A DNA stretch of 44,882 nucleotides from NCBI GenBank assembly GCA_021828405.1, contig JAKARZ010000013.1:1-44882 (forward strand). Reading direction: 5' to 3'. The translations under genes were made by a program, and so were the position numbers. The notes under the pieces are model-generated. The model saw nothing but the letters and a program-made list of their open reading frames with translations. It did not search any database and was not told the origin of the DNA. Shown here piece by piece: positions 18,915-26,408 of this stretch. Origin of the DNA: Bacillota bacterium (GTDB lineage: Bacteria > Bacillota_E > Sulfobacillia > Sulfobacillales > JAIMBI01). Position 1 is the first letter of the stretch. Each line of letters begins with the position of its first letter.

Positions 18915-19288
18915 CCACGCTCCTCACCTCCCCTCGCCACACCACGGTGCTTCGTCGGACGCGTCTGGATGTGGTGGCCCTCGTATGCTAGTGCATCGCG
19001 GGCGGGCAGGCAACCCGCGGTGTGGCTGGGAGGGCGGCCGAGGCGCCGAGGCCTGTCCTCGCGCGGAGCGAGTGGCGAAACCCCCAGCATCGAACCGGGA
19101 TCTCCACCGGGCGCACCAGATCCGCCAGCTCCACACCGCGGGCGAGGGCTCGCGAAAAGCCTCATCCGCCTGAGGCCGGGCCGCGGCGAACCACGGCTCG
19201 GGGACCTGCGGCGGGCGCCGGATGTGATACGGTAGAGGGCAAGGCGGGCCCTTTGGGTCCCGGTGCCAAGCAACCAGGGAGGGCCGCG
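18915..19288. other. Intergenic region between the ABC operon and holA
   Basis: No convincing gene. The stretch is GC-rich with several short inverted repeats. TACGGT at 19228-19233, preceded by no clear -35, could be a -10 for the rightward transcript toward holA. A T-arm-like hairpin on the minus strand near 19081-19105 is not part of a foldable tRNA. Confidence 0.5.
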
Positions 19289-19468
19289 ATGATCGTCATG
19301 TCCGAGCGCCTGCGCGCTGGGGCTGGCCATGACGGGCCATTAGCCGCTCGCGGACAACCGGTGCGGCGCGGCCCACGAGGCGGCCACTGCGGGGGGCCCA
19401 ATCTGGTTGCCCGGCGTCGCGAACCCGAAGCGACTTGGGCTTGGCGGTGCCGGGGGACGAAAGGGTGA
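19289..19468 (+). CDS. Possible 59-residue Arg/Gly-rich ORF upstream of holA
   Basis: ATG at 19289 follows AGGGAGGG (19276-19283) at normal spacing. The frame ends with TGA at 19466-19468, four bases before the holA ATG, a layout that would allow translational coupling. The peptide is rich in Arg, Gly and Pro and has no recognisable domain; its codon bias is only mildly gene-like. It may be real or a chance frame in GC-rich DNA. Confidence 0.3.
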   Translation: MIVMSERLRAGAGHDGPLAARGQPVRRGPRGGHCGGPNLVARRREPEATWAWRCRGTKG

Positions 19469-19472
19469 TGCC

Positions 19473-20441
19473 ATGACGCCCAAGCAAGCCCTGGATCAGC
19501 TGGGCCGCGCCCACGCCGACCAGCCGGGGGGGTGGTGGCTCGCCGGTCCGGACGCGTATTTCGGGGAGCGGGTGCTGGCGGGCGTGCGGCACGCGCTGGG
19601 GGACACGGTCGAACGCCGGCGGGAGGACGGGCGCGCCGATCCGATCGAGCTGGCGCTGTGGCTGTCGACCCAGAGTTTTTTGGGGGATCCCCGCCTGCTG
19701 GTTTGGCGCGATGTCGACGGCCGTGTGGCTGCCAGCCGCGCCATGCAGTCGCTTTGGCAGGCCGTGAGCCCGCGCGCGGTGCTGGTGTGCTGGAACGACA
19801 AGCCCTCGAGTCCGCCGGCCGGTTCGCCCCTGGTGCCCGTGGACCTGACCCCGCTCCGCGGAGCGGCTTGGACCGCGCTGGTGCGGGCGGCGGCCCAGGA
19901 GCGGCGCGTGATGCTGACCCCCGGGGCGCTGGCCCTGGTGGCCGAGGCGAGCCTGCCGTACGGACACGTGGCGGAGGCCGTACTGGATCGCCTCGCGCTC
20001 ATGTATCCGGCAGGCCATGTGATTGGAGAGACGGCCGTGGCCGACCATGTCCCGCCCATGTCGTCGGTCGGATTCCTACCCCTCATCACCGGGGTGCTCC
20101 AGCGGGATGTCGGAAAGGCACTCTCGGAACTCACCCGGCAGCTGGAGCAGGGTACCCCGCCCTTGGTGCTGCTGGTGGCGATGGCTCGCCAGATGATGGC
20201 ACTGGAGCGGGTGCTGACGGCGCAGGCGGCCGGTGCCTCGGATGCGGAGGTTCGCCGCCTCGTGGACTTGCGTTCCTGGCAGGGGGAGCAAGTGCGGCGC
20301 GCCGCTCGCCATTGGACCGCACCAGCCGCGGCGGCTTGGCTCAGGCGCGCGGCGGCGGTGGATCGGCGGCTGAAGCGTTCGGTGGGGAGCGAGGCCGTCT
20401 GGCTCACGGGGCTCGTCTTGTGCACGGCACCGCCCCACTAG
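19473..20441 (+). CDS. holA: DNA polymerase III delta subunit (clamp loader)
   Basis: 322 residues from the ATG at 19473, after AAAGGGTGATG. The delta subunit opens the beta clamp in the clamp-loader complex. Diagnostic parts are the N-terminal FFGDDxxLxxE-like start (here WLAGPDAYFGERVLAGV), an early acidic-strand region LSTQSFLGDPRLLVWRDVDG, and the C-terminal helical collar with PLVLLVAMARQMMALERVL. Overall divergence is high, but size, pattern and position opposite rpsT match the Firmicutes arrangement. Its stop codon interlocks with the rpsT stop on the other strand. Confidence 0.85.
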   Translation: MTPKQALDQLGRAHADQPGGWWLAGPDAYFGERVLAGVRHALGDTVERRREDGRADPIELALWLSTQSFLGDPRLLVWRDVDGRVAASRAMQSLWQAVSPRAVLVCWNDKPSSPPAGSPLVPVDLTPLRGAAWTALVRAAAQERRVMLTPGALALVAEASLPYGHVAEAVLDRLALMYPAGHVIGETAVADHVPPMSSVGFLPLITGVLQRDVGKALSELTRQLEQGTPPLVLLVAMARQMMALERVLTAQAAGASDAEVRRLVDLRSWQGEQVRRAARHWTAPAAAAWLRRAAAVDRRLKRSVGSEAVWLTGLVLCTAPPH

Positions 20442-20716
20442 GAGGAGGCGGCGTTCCGCGCTTGATTGTAGCGGCGCCAGATCTGAGACTTTTTGCGCGC
20501 CGCGTTGTTGCGGTGCATGGCACCTTTCTGCGCCGCGCGGTCGAGGCGGCCCGAGGCGTACTTCAGACGCACGAAAGCTTGCTCGTGGTCGCCCGCCTTC
20601 AGAGCCTCCATGAAGCGGCGAACGGCCGTACGGGCAATGCTGCGGCGCACCCGGTTGCGGAACGTGCGCACCCGCGTTTGGCGAATGCGCTTCTTTGCGG
20701 ATTTGATGTTGGCCAA
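20438..20716 (-). CDS. rpsT: 30S ribosomal protein S20
   Basis: 92 residues beginning MANIKSAKKRIRQ and containing the conserved KGAMHRNNAARKKSQ near the C-terminus, typical of bS20. The start is a TTG at 20716, preceded by GGAGGT about 11 bases upstream. TATAAT on the minus strand at 20749-20744 lies close upstream as a probable -10. The gene converges with holA; the shared CTAG at 20438-20441 gives the stop codon of both genes. Confidence 0.96.
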   Translation of the reverse strand: MANIKSAKKRIRQTRVRTFRNRVRRSIARTAVRRFMEALKAGDHEQAFVRLKYASGRLDRAAQKGAMHRNNAARKKSQIWRRYNQARNAASS

Positions 20717-20743
20717 AAGCTAGCGATACCTCCTGAGCCAACA

Positions 20744-20749
20744 TTATAG
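20744..20749 (-). promoter_or_regulatory. rpsT: Probable -10 element of rpsT
   Basis: A perfect TATAAT on the minus strand lies 28 bases upstream of the rpsT start, just before the GGAGGT ribosome site. The -35 is not clear. Confidence 0.5.
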
Positions 20750-20778
20750 CATGACTCGCCGCGATCGGCGGATGGGGG

Positions 20779-21834
20779 TCACGCCAGCAGTTCCACGGCC
20801 GCGCGAGACACGGAGCGAATGCCGAGCTTGGGGCAGGCAACGACCTTAACGCCGTGGCCTTTGGCCAGCGTGGTCGCCGTCCAGAACGACTGATGGCGGA
20901 TGAAGCGCGTCAGAAGGACCACGCCGTCCACCCGGCGAATCGCCGCCTCGAGGCGGGCGTGCTCCTCGGTGCCTTCGACCCACTCCATTTCACCGCCCAG
21001 GCGGTGGATGGCGGCCTCGTACTCGCGGCGCTTGGGCTCGCAGCCCACCACCAAGACGCGCTTGCCTGCCAGGGCGTCGGCCGCCAAGTCATCCAGATCG
21101 CCGTCATCGTCGTCCGCCGGATCCGGGGCCGGCCGCCGCATGGGCCGGGCGTCTCGGGAAGCGGCTACGACGGCGCCACCAGATGTGTCGGCGTCCAGAG
21201 TCCGGTGCACCCAGCACACGCGGACGTCGTCGGGGTCGTCAGCCCAGTCGGCCAAATCCACGACGTCACCCGCCGCGATGTTCATGTGCTGCACGTCCTC
21301 GGGGTTCAGGCTGATGCGGGTGGGCAGCGGTCCACTGACCGACCGCTGCACCGTGAGCCTGCCGTTTGGGGCCATCTCCACGATCCCCATCGCCAACTCC
21401 CCGCGCGCACGAAGGTCGGGCGGGGCACCTGCGGCGTGCCCGGTCAGCTGAAAACGGTACCTGTGGCGCCCATCGGGAAAAGTTCCCACCGGCTCGACGG
21501 CGACATAGTCACCATGGGCCAACTCCAGTCGGCGGATGACCACCTCGGGCACCGAAACGCCCAAGTCCGGAACATAGCCGCCGCGTCGCCGACGCACCAT
21601 GCGGTGGCCGGGTGGCGGCGGCGTCGGCGGGGGAGTCGGCTGCCGCAGCGCGGCGGGCGGGCTTCCGGGCTCGCTCCAGAAGCTTTCGGGCATCTCCGCC
21701 AGCGCGTTGAGCAGAAGGGCTGCCTGGCGGAGCGCATCGGCCACGGTGCCCAGGTTGTCGAGGGTGAGGATCGGCACTTGGTCAATCAGGCGCTGGTGGA
21801 GCCCGTCCAGCCGGCCGGTCATGCGTGCATCCAT
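20779..21834 (-). CDS. DUF2325 domain-containing protein
   Basis: 351 residues from the ATG at 21834, with GGAGAGG about 9 bases upstream. Residues 1-55 are a helical head; 56-80 a Pro-rich linker (RQPTPPPTPPPPGH); the middle (about 85-225) is beta-rich with RISLNPEDVQHMNI; an acidic stretch DPADDDDGDLDD precedes the C-terminal DUF2325 domain (about 258-351). That domain begins KRVLVVGCEPKRREYEAAI, has HRLGGEMEWVEGT and ends KVVACPKLGIRSVSRAAVE. The fold looks Rossmann-like; function is unknown for the family. It lies between rpsT and spoIIP, the slot of the germination protease gene gpr in Bacillus, and diverges from spoIIP. Whether it has a sporulation role is open. Confidence 0.82.
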   Translation of the reverse strand: MDARMTGRLDGLHQRLIDQVPILTLDNLGTVADALRQAALLLNALAEMPESFWSEPGSPPAALRQPTPPPTPPPPGHRMVRRRRGGYVPDLGVSVPEVVIRRLELAHGDYVAVEPVGTFPDGRHRYRFQLTGHAAGAPPDLRARGELAMGIVEMAPNGRLTVQRSVSGPLPTRISLNPEDVQHMNIAAGDVVDLADWADDPDDVRVCWVHRTLDADTSGGAVVAASRDARPMRRPAPDPADDDDGDLDDLAADALAGKRVLVVGCEPKRREYEAAIHRLGGEMEWVEGTEEHARLEAAIRRVDGVVLLTRFIRHQSFWTATTLAKGHGVKVVACPKLGIRSVSRAAVELLA

Positions 21835-21909
21835 GGTGAGCCACCTCTCCGTTGCATAGTCAATGGGTCGGACAGGGTGCAGATCGAATGGCGAATGGAA
21901 TGCACGGTC

Positions 21910-21915
21910 ATTGTA
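21910..21915 (-). promoter_or_regulatory. Possible -10 element of the DUF2325 gene
   Basis: TACAAT on the minus strand lies about 75 bases upstream of the DUF2325 start. It is the same hexamer as the glgE -10 candidate. No good -35 is seen. Confidence 0.3.
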
Positions 21916-22063
21916 GGTTGTTGGGGCGGCCTCCCCACCTGCTAACGTACACAAAATTTCGACATCGTTCGATCCCACCGGATGGCATACGGGCGGGACT
22001 GGGCCCGTACAGTCACACCAGAGCCCGCGAGCTGGGGCCGAGTCGGTGGGGGAGGGACAAGCG

Positions 22064-23320
22064 ATGGGTGACAGGCCGCTGTGGGGAAGGCGGTCCGCAT
22101 GGCGGAGAGTGCCTTGGAAAGCTTCCACGACTTCCATGGGTTCCCCAGCAAGCCCTCTTTCCTCTGACCCCCCTGGTCGGCATACGCCGGCCGGGCGGCG
22201 CGCGCCCATGCGGGAAACCTGGTGGTCGGCGCTTTGGAGCTATGGATTGGTCTCCTTGCTGGCGGTCGCCGTGTTGATGGCCAGCGGGGCGGCCCCCCAG
22301 CCGCGGGCCGTGCCCGTGACGGCCCCGGTGGCGTCGGAGCAGCCGACCGGGTGGGACCGGTGGCTCTCCCAGCTGACCGTGGGGCCACAGACCGGCCGCG
22401 ACTGGCTGGACGCGGGTTTGCCGCTCTTGGTATGGGCGCAGGGCCAGCTACCCTCGCCGTGGCCGGTGCACTGGCGGGGCCTGGCGGCCGACGCCGTGGC
22501 GACACTCACGGGCACGCCGCTCAGCAACCTGAACCGCTTGCTGGCGTCGGCCATTCCGCCCGTGGCATCGCTCCCCGCGGCCGCCTCCCTGTCGGTGCGG
22601 CTGCCCCCGGCCCTGCGCGAGACGGCTCCCCGCCTGCCGGGTGACCACGGGCGCGTGTGGGCCCCGCTGGGGATGAACCCTCTGGTCGGCATTTACCAAT
22701 CGCATTCGCGCGAGGCGTTCCTGCCGGTCCTGCCGGCCGACACCGCGCCAGCCTATTCTACGGACTGGCCCCATACGGTTGTTCAGGTCGGGTGGTGGCT
22801 CGCCCAAGACCTGTCGCTGCGCGACATCCCCGTGGTTCAGAGCCGGGTGGACAACATGCAACATGGGCTGCTGGCCAGCTACACGATAGCGCTGGGAACC
22901 GCCAAAACGCTGATGCGATGGTGGCCCACGGTCAAAGTGCTGCTGGATGTGCACCGAGGCCAGGCCCCGGCCTCCGCGACTACGCTCACGCTGGGCGGCC
23001 AGCCTACCGCCCGCATCCTGCTCGTGGTAGGCACCAGCCAACTGCTCCCGAATCCGCACTGGCACGAAAATCTGGCCTTCGCCCTAGCGTTGTCGCGGGA
23101 ACTGAACCAACTCGCGCCGGGCATCGTGCGTACCCCCGGGGTGGAAACGGTGCCGTATCGATACAACCAGCAACTGCTGCCGGCGGACGTGCAGGTGGAG
23201 ATTGGCGGCAGCCACAATACGCTGGCTGAGGAGCGGCGCGCGGTGGTCGAACTGGCGGATGCGCTGGCGGCGCTCATTCGGGCGGGCAGCGTGCCGGGAC
23301 TGACGTCCTCCGCCGGCTAG
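22064..23320 (+). CDS. spoIIP: Stage II sporulation protein P
   Basis: 418 residues. SpoIIP is a membrane-anchored peptidoglycan hydrolase (amidase and lytic transglycosylase) of the DMP engulfment complex. A membrane segment lies at about 56-76 and the hydrolase domain from about 200 to 405, with VGIYQSHSREAFLP (H214, E217), a DVHRG at 296-300, and VEIGGSHNTLAEE at 378-390. ATG 22064 follows GGGAGGGAC at ideal spacing and gives an unusually long cytoplasmic tail of about 54 residues; the ATG at 22208 (MRETWW) would give the usual short tail but has a poor ribosome site. Position between rpsT and lepA matches Bacillus. It implies an endospore-forming host or recent ancestor. Confidence 0.92.
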   Translation: MGDRPLWGRRSAWRRVPWKASTTSMGSPASPLSSDPPGRHTPAGRRAPMRETWWSALWSYGLVSLLAVAVLMASGAAPQPRAVPVTAPVASEQPTGWDRWLSQLTVGPQTGRDWLDAGLPLLVWAQGQLPSPWPVHWRGLAADAVATLTGTPLSNLNRLLASAIPPVASLPAAASLSVRLPPALRETAPRLPGDHGRVWAPLGMNPLVGIYQSHSREAFLPVLPADTAPAYSTDWPHTVVQVGWWLAQDLSLRDIPVVQSRVDNMQHGLLASYTIALGTAKTLMRWWPTVKVLLDVHRGQAPASATTLTLGGQPTARILLVVGTSQLLPNPHWHENLAFALALSRELNQLAPGIVRTPGVETVPYRYNQQLLPADVQVEIGGSHNTLAEERRAVVELADALAALIRAGSVPGLTSSAG

Positions 23321-23442
23321 CCCAGCGTTTGCAGGGACGCGGCGGCCGAGGTGGCCGGCAGAATGCCAATGCCCGTCCCATGCGGAATTATGGCGTTGCA
23401 AACGCCCCATTAGGCCCGCGAGACAAATATATCGCGTGGGGC

Positions 23443-23448
23443 TATAAT
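23443..23448 (+). promoter_or_regulatory. -10 element giving a probably leaderless resolvase transcript
   Basis: Perfect TATAAT ends 6 bases before the ATG at 23455, so a transcript starting 6-7 bases downstream would begin at or next to the start codon. No ribosome site is present. The local DNA is AT-richer than its surroundings. Confidence 0.55.
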
Positions 23449-23454
23449 AACCCT

Positions 23455-23945
23455 ATGAAACTACCAGAAGTGCTCCGCCCGGGCGAATGGGCAAAGATCC
23501 TCAGGGTAACCTTTAAGACGGTGCAACGTTGGGACTGCGATGGTTCATTGCCTGCCAGCATGCGTTCCAAAGGCAGCCATCACCGCTATTCCCGGGAGGG
23601 CGTATTGAGGTTTGTGGGAAAGGCCGTGCAGGTCAAAGCTAAGGCAGCCGCCATTTATGCCCGGGTCAGCACCACAAAACAAGCGGATGCGGGCAACCTG
23701 GAGCGGCAACGGATGCGGCTGATGGAATGGGAAGCCACCGAGGGCTAACAGGTGGTCCTGCAAGCCACGGATGTGGCTCCCGGGTTGAACACCAAACGTA
23801 GAGGGTTATGGAAGGTTATCCATGCGGCACAAAAGGAGGCGATCGGTGTTTGCTGGTGGAATAGCCGGATCGGTTGGCCCGCTTCGGGTTCGCATGTTTG
23901 GCCGAACTACTGGCGGTGGGCCAGGGCGGCAGTTAGCGGGATCTG
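23455..23945 (+). pseudogene. IS607-type serine resolvase (OrfA/TnpA), decayed
   Basis: The first 97 codons encode a MerR-like helix-turn-helix (LRVTFKTVQRWDCDGSLP, HHRYSREGV) followed by the serine recombinase start AAAIYARVSTTKQADAG, the IS607 OrfA layout with the catalytic serine in ARVST. A TAA at 23746 replaces the usual Tyr codon of the following strand. The same frame then continues QVVLQATDVAPGLN...RRGLWKVIHAA. A frameshift near 23845 moves the homology to another frame, which reads LLVE-stop-PDRLARFGFA, with a second Tyr-to-stop change. The downstream tnpB gene of the element is missing. Clearly inactive. Confidence 0.85.
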
Positions 23946-24253
23946 CTAAAACACCCGCAGGCGTATCTCACAGATCGCGGAGGTTTTGCGCAAGGCTCCC
24001 GACTGGACACACCCGGAGGCCGCTTGGGCGGTCGATGAGGGGCCTGGTCGGCGGGAGGGCGATCCGGGGCCGGGCGAGAGCCTCCCTGGCGCCGCTTCCC
24101 TCCGGGTGGGACTCCCGGGCCCAGTCATCCCGTCGCTGCTCCCCGCAAGGGGAAATTCCACCCGAAAGGGGCGAGAACCTGGTCAGGGGAGGGCGTGTAG
24201 ACGAAGTTCGCTTTGTCCACATGTTTTGAACCAGGGAGAAAGGCAGGTAGTCT
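23946..24253 (+). other. Gene-free hairpin-rich stretch, possible IS607 end relic
   Basis: No gene is recognised. Two tight hairpins follow one another: CCCC-GCAA-GGGG at 24141-24152 and CCC-GAAA-GGG at 24161-24170, preceded by GC-rich inverted repeats from about 24045. This density of GNRA-type hairpins after a TnpA relic resembles the right ends of TnpB-carrying elements, but no tnpB coding remains. The last 30 bases contain the ribosome site of the EthD gene. Confidence 0.35.
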
Positions 24254-24550
24254 ATGGCAGTGAACTTGGTGGTGCTGTACCGGCGACCCGACGATTCCGA
24301 GGCATTTGTGGGCCGCTTTACCCGCGTGCATGCGCCGCTCATCCAAAGGTTTCCCGGCCTGGTTGCATTCCAGCACGGCCCCATAAAACCCACGCTGGAG
24401 GGTTCGGGGGAGTGGTTCTACCTGGCGCCGCGTACATGTGCCAGTCGCACCCAACTCGAGGCGGCACTGGCTTCGTCAGAGGGGCGCGGTGTGCGATCCT
24501 TTGCAGGGGGCTTGTTTGAGATGGCCGTGCCGGAGGGGGTGCCGTCATGA
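24254..24550 (+). CDS. EthD family protein
   Basis: 98 residues. The ferredoxin-like EthD/dimeric alpha-beta barrel pattern is visible: VNLVVLYRRPDDSEAFVGRF at the N-terminus and HAPLIQRFPGLVAFQHGP in the middle, with the conserved His of the family at the second strand. EthD-type proteins are small dimeric enzymes or stress proteins, often beside catabolic genes. AGGGAGAAAGG lies about 10 bases before the ATG. The stop overlaps the enoyl-CoA hydratase start as ATGA, so the two are a coupled pair. The pair lies between two decayed insertion elements and may have been acquired together with them. Confidence 0.78.
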   Translation: MAVNLVVLYRRPDDSEAFVGRFTRVHAPLIQRFPGLVAFQHGPIKPTLEGSGEWFYLAPRTCASRTQLEAALASSEGRGVRSFAGGLFEMAVPEGVPS

Positions 24551-25317
24551 CCGACTCGGTGGTGCTGACGGCGCATGAAGGGCCGGTTGGGGTGATTCGG
24601 CTGAACCGCCCCCAGGTGCTGAACGCCTTGAACAGCCAGGTTATGGACGAGCTGGCTCGTGTTCTGTCCGAGTGGGACCGCGACGAGAGTGTACGGGTGG
24701 TGGTGCTCACGGGCAGCGAGCGCGCGTTTGCCGCGGGGGCGGATATTGCGGAGATGAAGGACCAAGGGGCGACAGAGATGCTCCGCTCGCACCAACTCAC
24801 GCAATGGGAGGCCATTCGTCGCTTTTCCAAGCCGCTCATCGGCGCTGTGTCGGGGTGGGCGCTCGGGGGTGGGATGGAGCTGGCGATGTGTTGCGACCTG
24901 CTGGTGGCGTCTGAAACGGCGCGCTTTGGTCAGCCGGAAATCCGCCTCGGGATCATGCCGGGCGCGGGCGGGACGCAGCGGCTCACCCGCACCGTGGGCA
25001 AGGTGCGCGCCATGGACCTGGTGCTGACCGGACGCTATCTCACGGCGGTGGAAGCCCAGGAGTGGGGGCTCGTGAACCGGGTGGTGGCAGCGGAACAGTG
25101 CCTTGCCGAAGCCCTGCAGTGGGCAGCCGAGTTGGCCGACGGGCCGCCCGTGGCACTGGCGCTGGCGAAGGAATCTGTGCTGTTCAGCTTGGACAGCACG
25201 CTGGAAGCCGGCCTCATGCATGAGAACCGCCTGCTTGCGCTGCTGTTTGCCACCGCGGACAAGAAAGAGGGGATGCAGGCGTTCTTGGACAAGCGGTCGC
25301 CCCAATTTGAACATTAA
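24547..25317 (+). CDS. Enoyl-CoA hydratase/isomerase family protein
   Basis: 256 residues, full crotonase length. The oxyanion-hole loops are FAAGADIAEM (61-70) and WALGGGMELAMCCD (104-117). Both catalytic glutamates of true hydratases are kept: E111 and E131 (GQPEIRLGIMPGAGGTQRL), 20 residues apart as in rat mitochondrial hydratase. So hydration of 2-enoyl-CoA is likely rather than another crotonase reaction. The C-terminal trimerisation helices with FLDKRSPQF end normally. Pathway (beta-oxidation, phenylacetate or other) cannot be told; no other CoA genes lie nearby. Confidence 0.92.
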   Translation: MTDSVVLTAHEGPVGVIRLNRPQVLNALNSQVMDELARVLSEWDRDESVRVVVLTGSERAFAAGADIAEMKDQGATEMLRSHQLTQWEAIRRFSKPLIGAVSGWALGGGMELAMCCDLLVASETARFGQPEIRLGIMPGAGGTQRLTRTVGKVRAMDLVLTGRYLTAVEAQEWGLVNRVVAAEQCLAEALQWAAELADGPPVALALAKESVLFSLDSTLEAGLMHENRLLALLFATADKKEGMQAFLDKRSPQFEH

Positions 25318-25328
25318 ACGCGCGCAGT

Positions 25329-25357
25329 CCCCCTTCCCAGGCGAAGCCGGGAGGGGG
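25329..25357. repeat. Imperfect hairpin, probable right end of the IS200-type element
   Basis: CCCCC-TT-CCC-A-GGC-GAA-GCC-GGG-A-GGGGG forms a long stem with a GAA loop directly after the stop codon of the decayed transposase. Subterminal hairpins at the ends of IS200/IS605 elements are the recognition sites of their Y1 transposases. Confidence 0.6.
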
Positions 25358-25750
25358 TCAAGCGGGCGGCGGCCTTCGGGCCGCCTTGCGAGGTTTTCTT
25401 GTTCCTTGAGCCTCGACATAACGTGTTACCGTGCCCAAAGATGCAAGCCGACACTTCCGACATAGTACGCCCGGCGGCCGAACCGATTGTGCATGCGGCG
25501 AGCACTTGCCGATTTGAGGTGGTCCTCAGGATCGAGATGTTCCAGGGCGGGATGGATTCCCACCAGAAGATGGACATGATCGGCTTCTCCGCCAAATGCG
25601 ATTAGGGGGCCGCGCCAGTCGGTCAGAATCTCCGCGAACGCCGCCCGCAAGGCGGTGAGCAATTCCCCCGGGTCAACGTCTTCCGCCGGTGTTTGGCCAC
25701 GAAGACAGGAACCGCCGGGAGCGATCCTGGAAACCCTGGACGGTGAGGCA
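25358..25750 (-). pseudogene. IS200/IS605-type Y1 transposase TnpA, decayed
   Basis: On the minus strand the core IAFGGEADHVHLLVGIHPAL carries the HUH pair (HVH), followed by LKSASARRMHNRF and AYYVGSVG. A frameshift near 25430 then moves to the frame that reads LASLGTVTRYVEAQGTRKP, containing the catalytic tyrosine (codon 25420-25418), and ends with TGA at 25360-25358. Upstream, VFVAKHRRKTLT, the N-terminal strand of the family, is in yet another frame. The segment between RRMHNRF and AYYVGSVG is shorter than usual. At least two frameshifts make it inactive. The coding end forms the hairpin GGCGGCC-TTCG-GGCCGCC. Confidence 0.85.
25368..25398. terminator. Perfect 7-bp hairpin downstream of the hydratase, possible terminator
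   Basis: GGCGGCC-TTCG-GGCCGCC at 25368-25385, followed by TTGCGAGGTTTTCTT. It could end the EthD-hydratase transcript, though the T-rich part is 8 bases away. It also lies within the coding end of the decayed Y1 transposase. Confidence 0.4.
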
Positions 25751-25826
25751 AGACTCGCAAGGACATCGCTTGGTTTTGGCATGATCAAGGACAGCAGGTG
25801 ACCAAAGCTGATTTGGAGGTGTTTCG

Positions 25827-26348
25827 ATGAGTGACGGTCCTAATGCAAGGGAGCCCATGGATCTGGCTGCCACCACGGTGGAGGCGGTGATCGAGATCCC
25901 GAGCGGCAGTCAGAACAAGTATGAACTGGACCACCACACCGGTCGCATTCGGCTGGACCGGGTCCTGTACTCGCCCTTTCACTACCCGGCGGACTACGGT
26001 TTTGTTCCCAACACCCTGGCCGAGGACGGCGATCCCTTGGACGTGATCGTCATGATTACGCAGCCCACGTTTCCCGGCTGCCAGCTGCGCGCCCGCATCG
26101 TGGGACTTCTGGAGATGCACGACGAGCATGGCGTGGACGACAAGCTATTTTCCGTAGCCGCCGACGACCCCCGGTATGACGGGGTCGTCACGCTGGAAGA
26201 TCTGCCCGCCCACACGCTGAAGGAGATCGTGCACTTCTTCTCCACGTACAAGGAGCTGCAGGGGCTGCCCACGGTGGTGGGCGAGTGGCGGAGCGCCGAG
26301 CGGGCGATCGCCGTGCTGGAGGAATGTCGGCGGCGTTTTACCCTGTAG
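25827..26348 (+). CDS. ppa: Inorganic pyrophosphatase (family I)
   Basis: Hydrolyses pyrophosphate in the cytoplasm. It has 173 residues, the normal bacterial length. Visible marks are IEIPSGSQNKYELD near the N-terminus, PADYGFVPNTLAEDGDPLDVIV with the metal-binding aspartates, VDDKLFSVAADDP, and the C-terminal HFFSTYKELQG. TTGGAGGTG lies 8 bases before the ATG. It stands alone between the decayed transposase and the GNAT gene. Confidence 0.96.
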   Translation: MSDGPNAREPMDLAATTVEAVIEIPSGSQNKYELDHHTGRIRLDRVLYSPFHYPADYGFVPNTLAEDGDPLDVIVMITQPTFPGCQLRARIVGLLEMHDEHGVDDKLFSVAADDPRYDGVVTLEDLPAHTLKEIVHFFSTYKELQGLPTVVGEWRSAERAIAVLEECRRRFTL

Positions 26349-26365
26349 GGCAGGACTGCTATACT
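26337..26365 (+). promoter_or_regulatory. Probable promoter of the membrane-GNAT gene
   Basis: TTTACC (26337-26342), a 17-base spacer and TATACT (26360-26365) preceded by TGC, an extended -10. The -35 lies within the last codons of ppa. Confidence 0.6.
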
Positions 26366-26408
26366 GCGAGGTAGGTGGCCGGTTGGTCCGACCGGGGAGG
26401 CGGTCATC

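Noticed and set aside
19060..19140. tRNA-like T-arm on the minus strand (stem CCCGG/CTGGG with loop TTCGATG)
   Set aside because: No matching acceptor stem, anticodon arm or D-arm at proper distance, and loop position 60 is not a pyrimidine.
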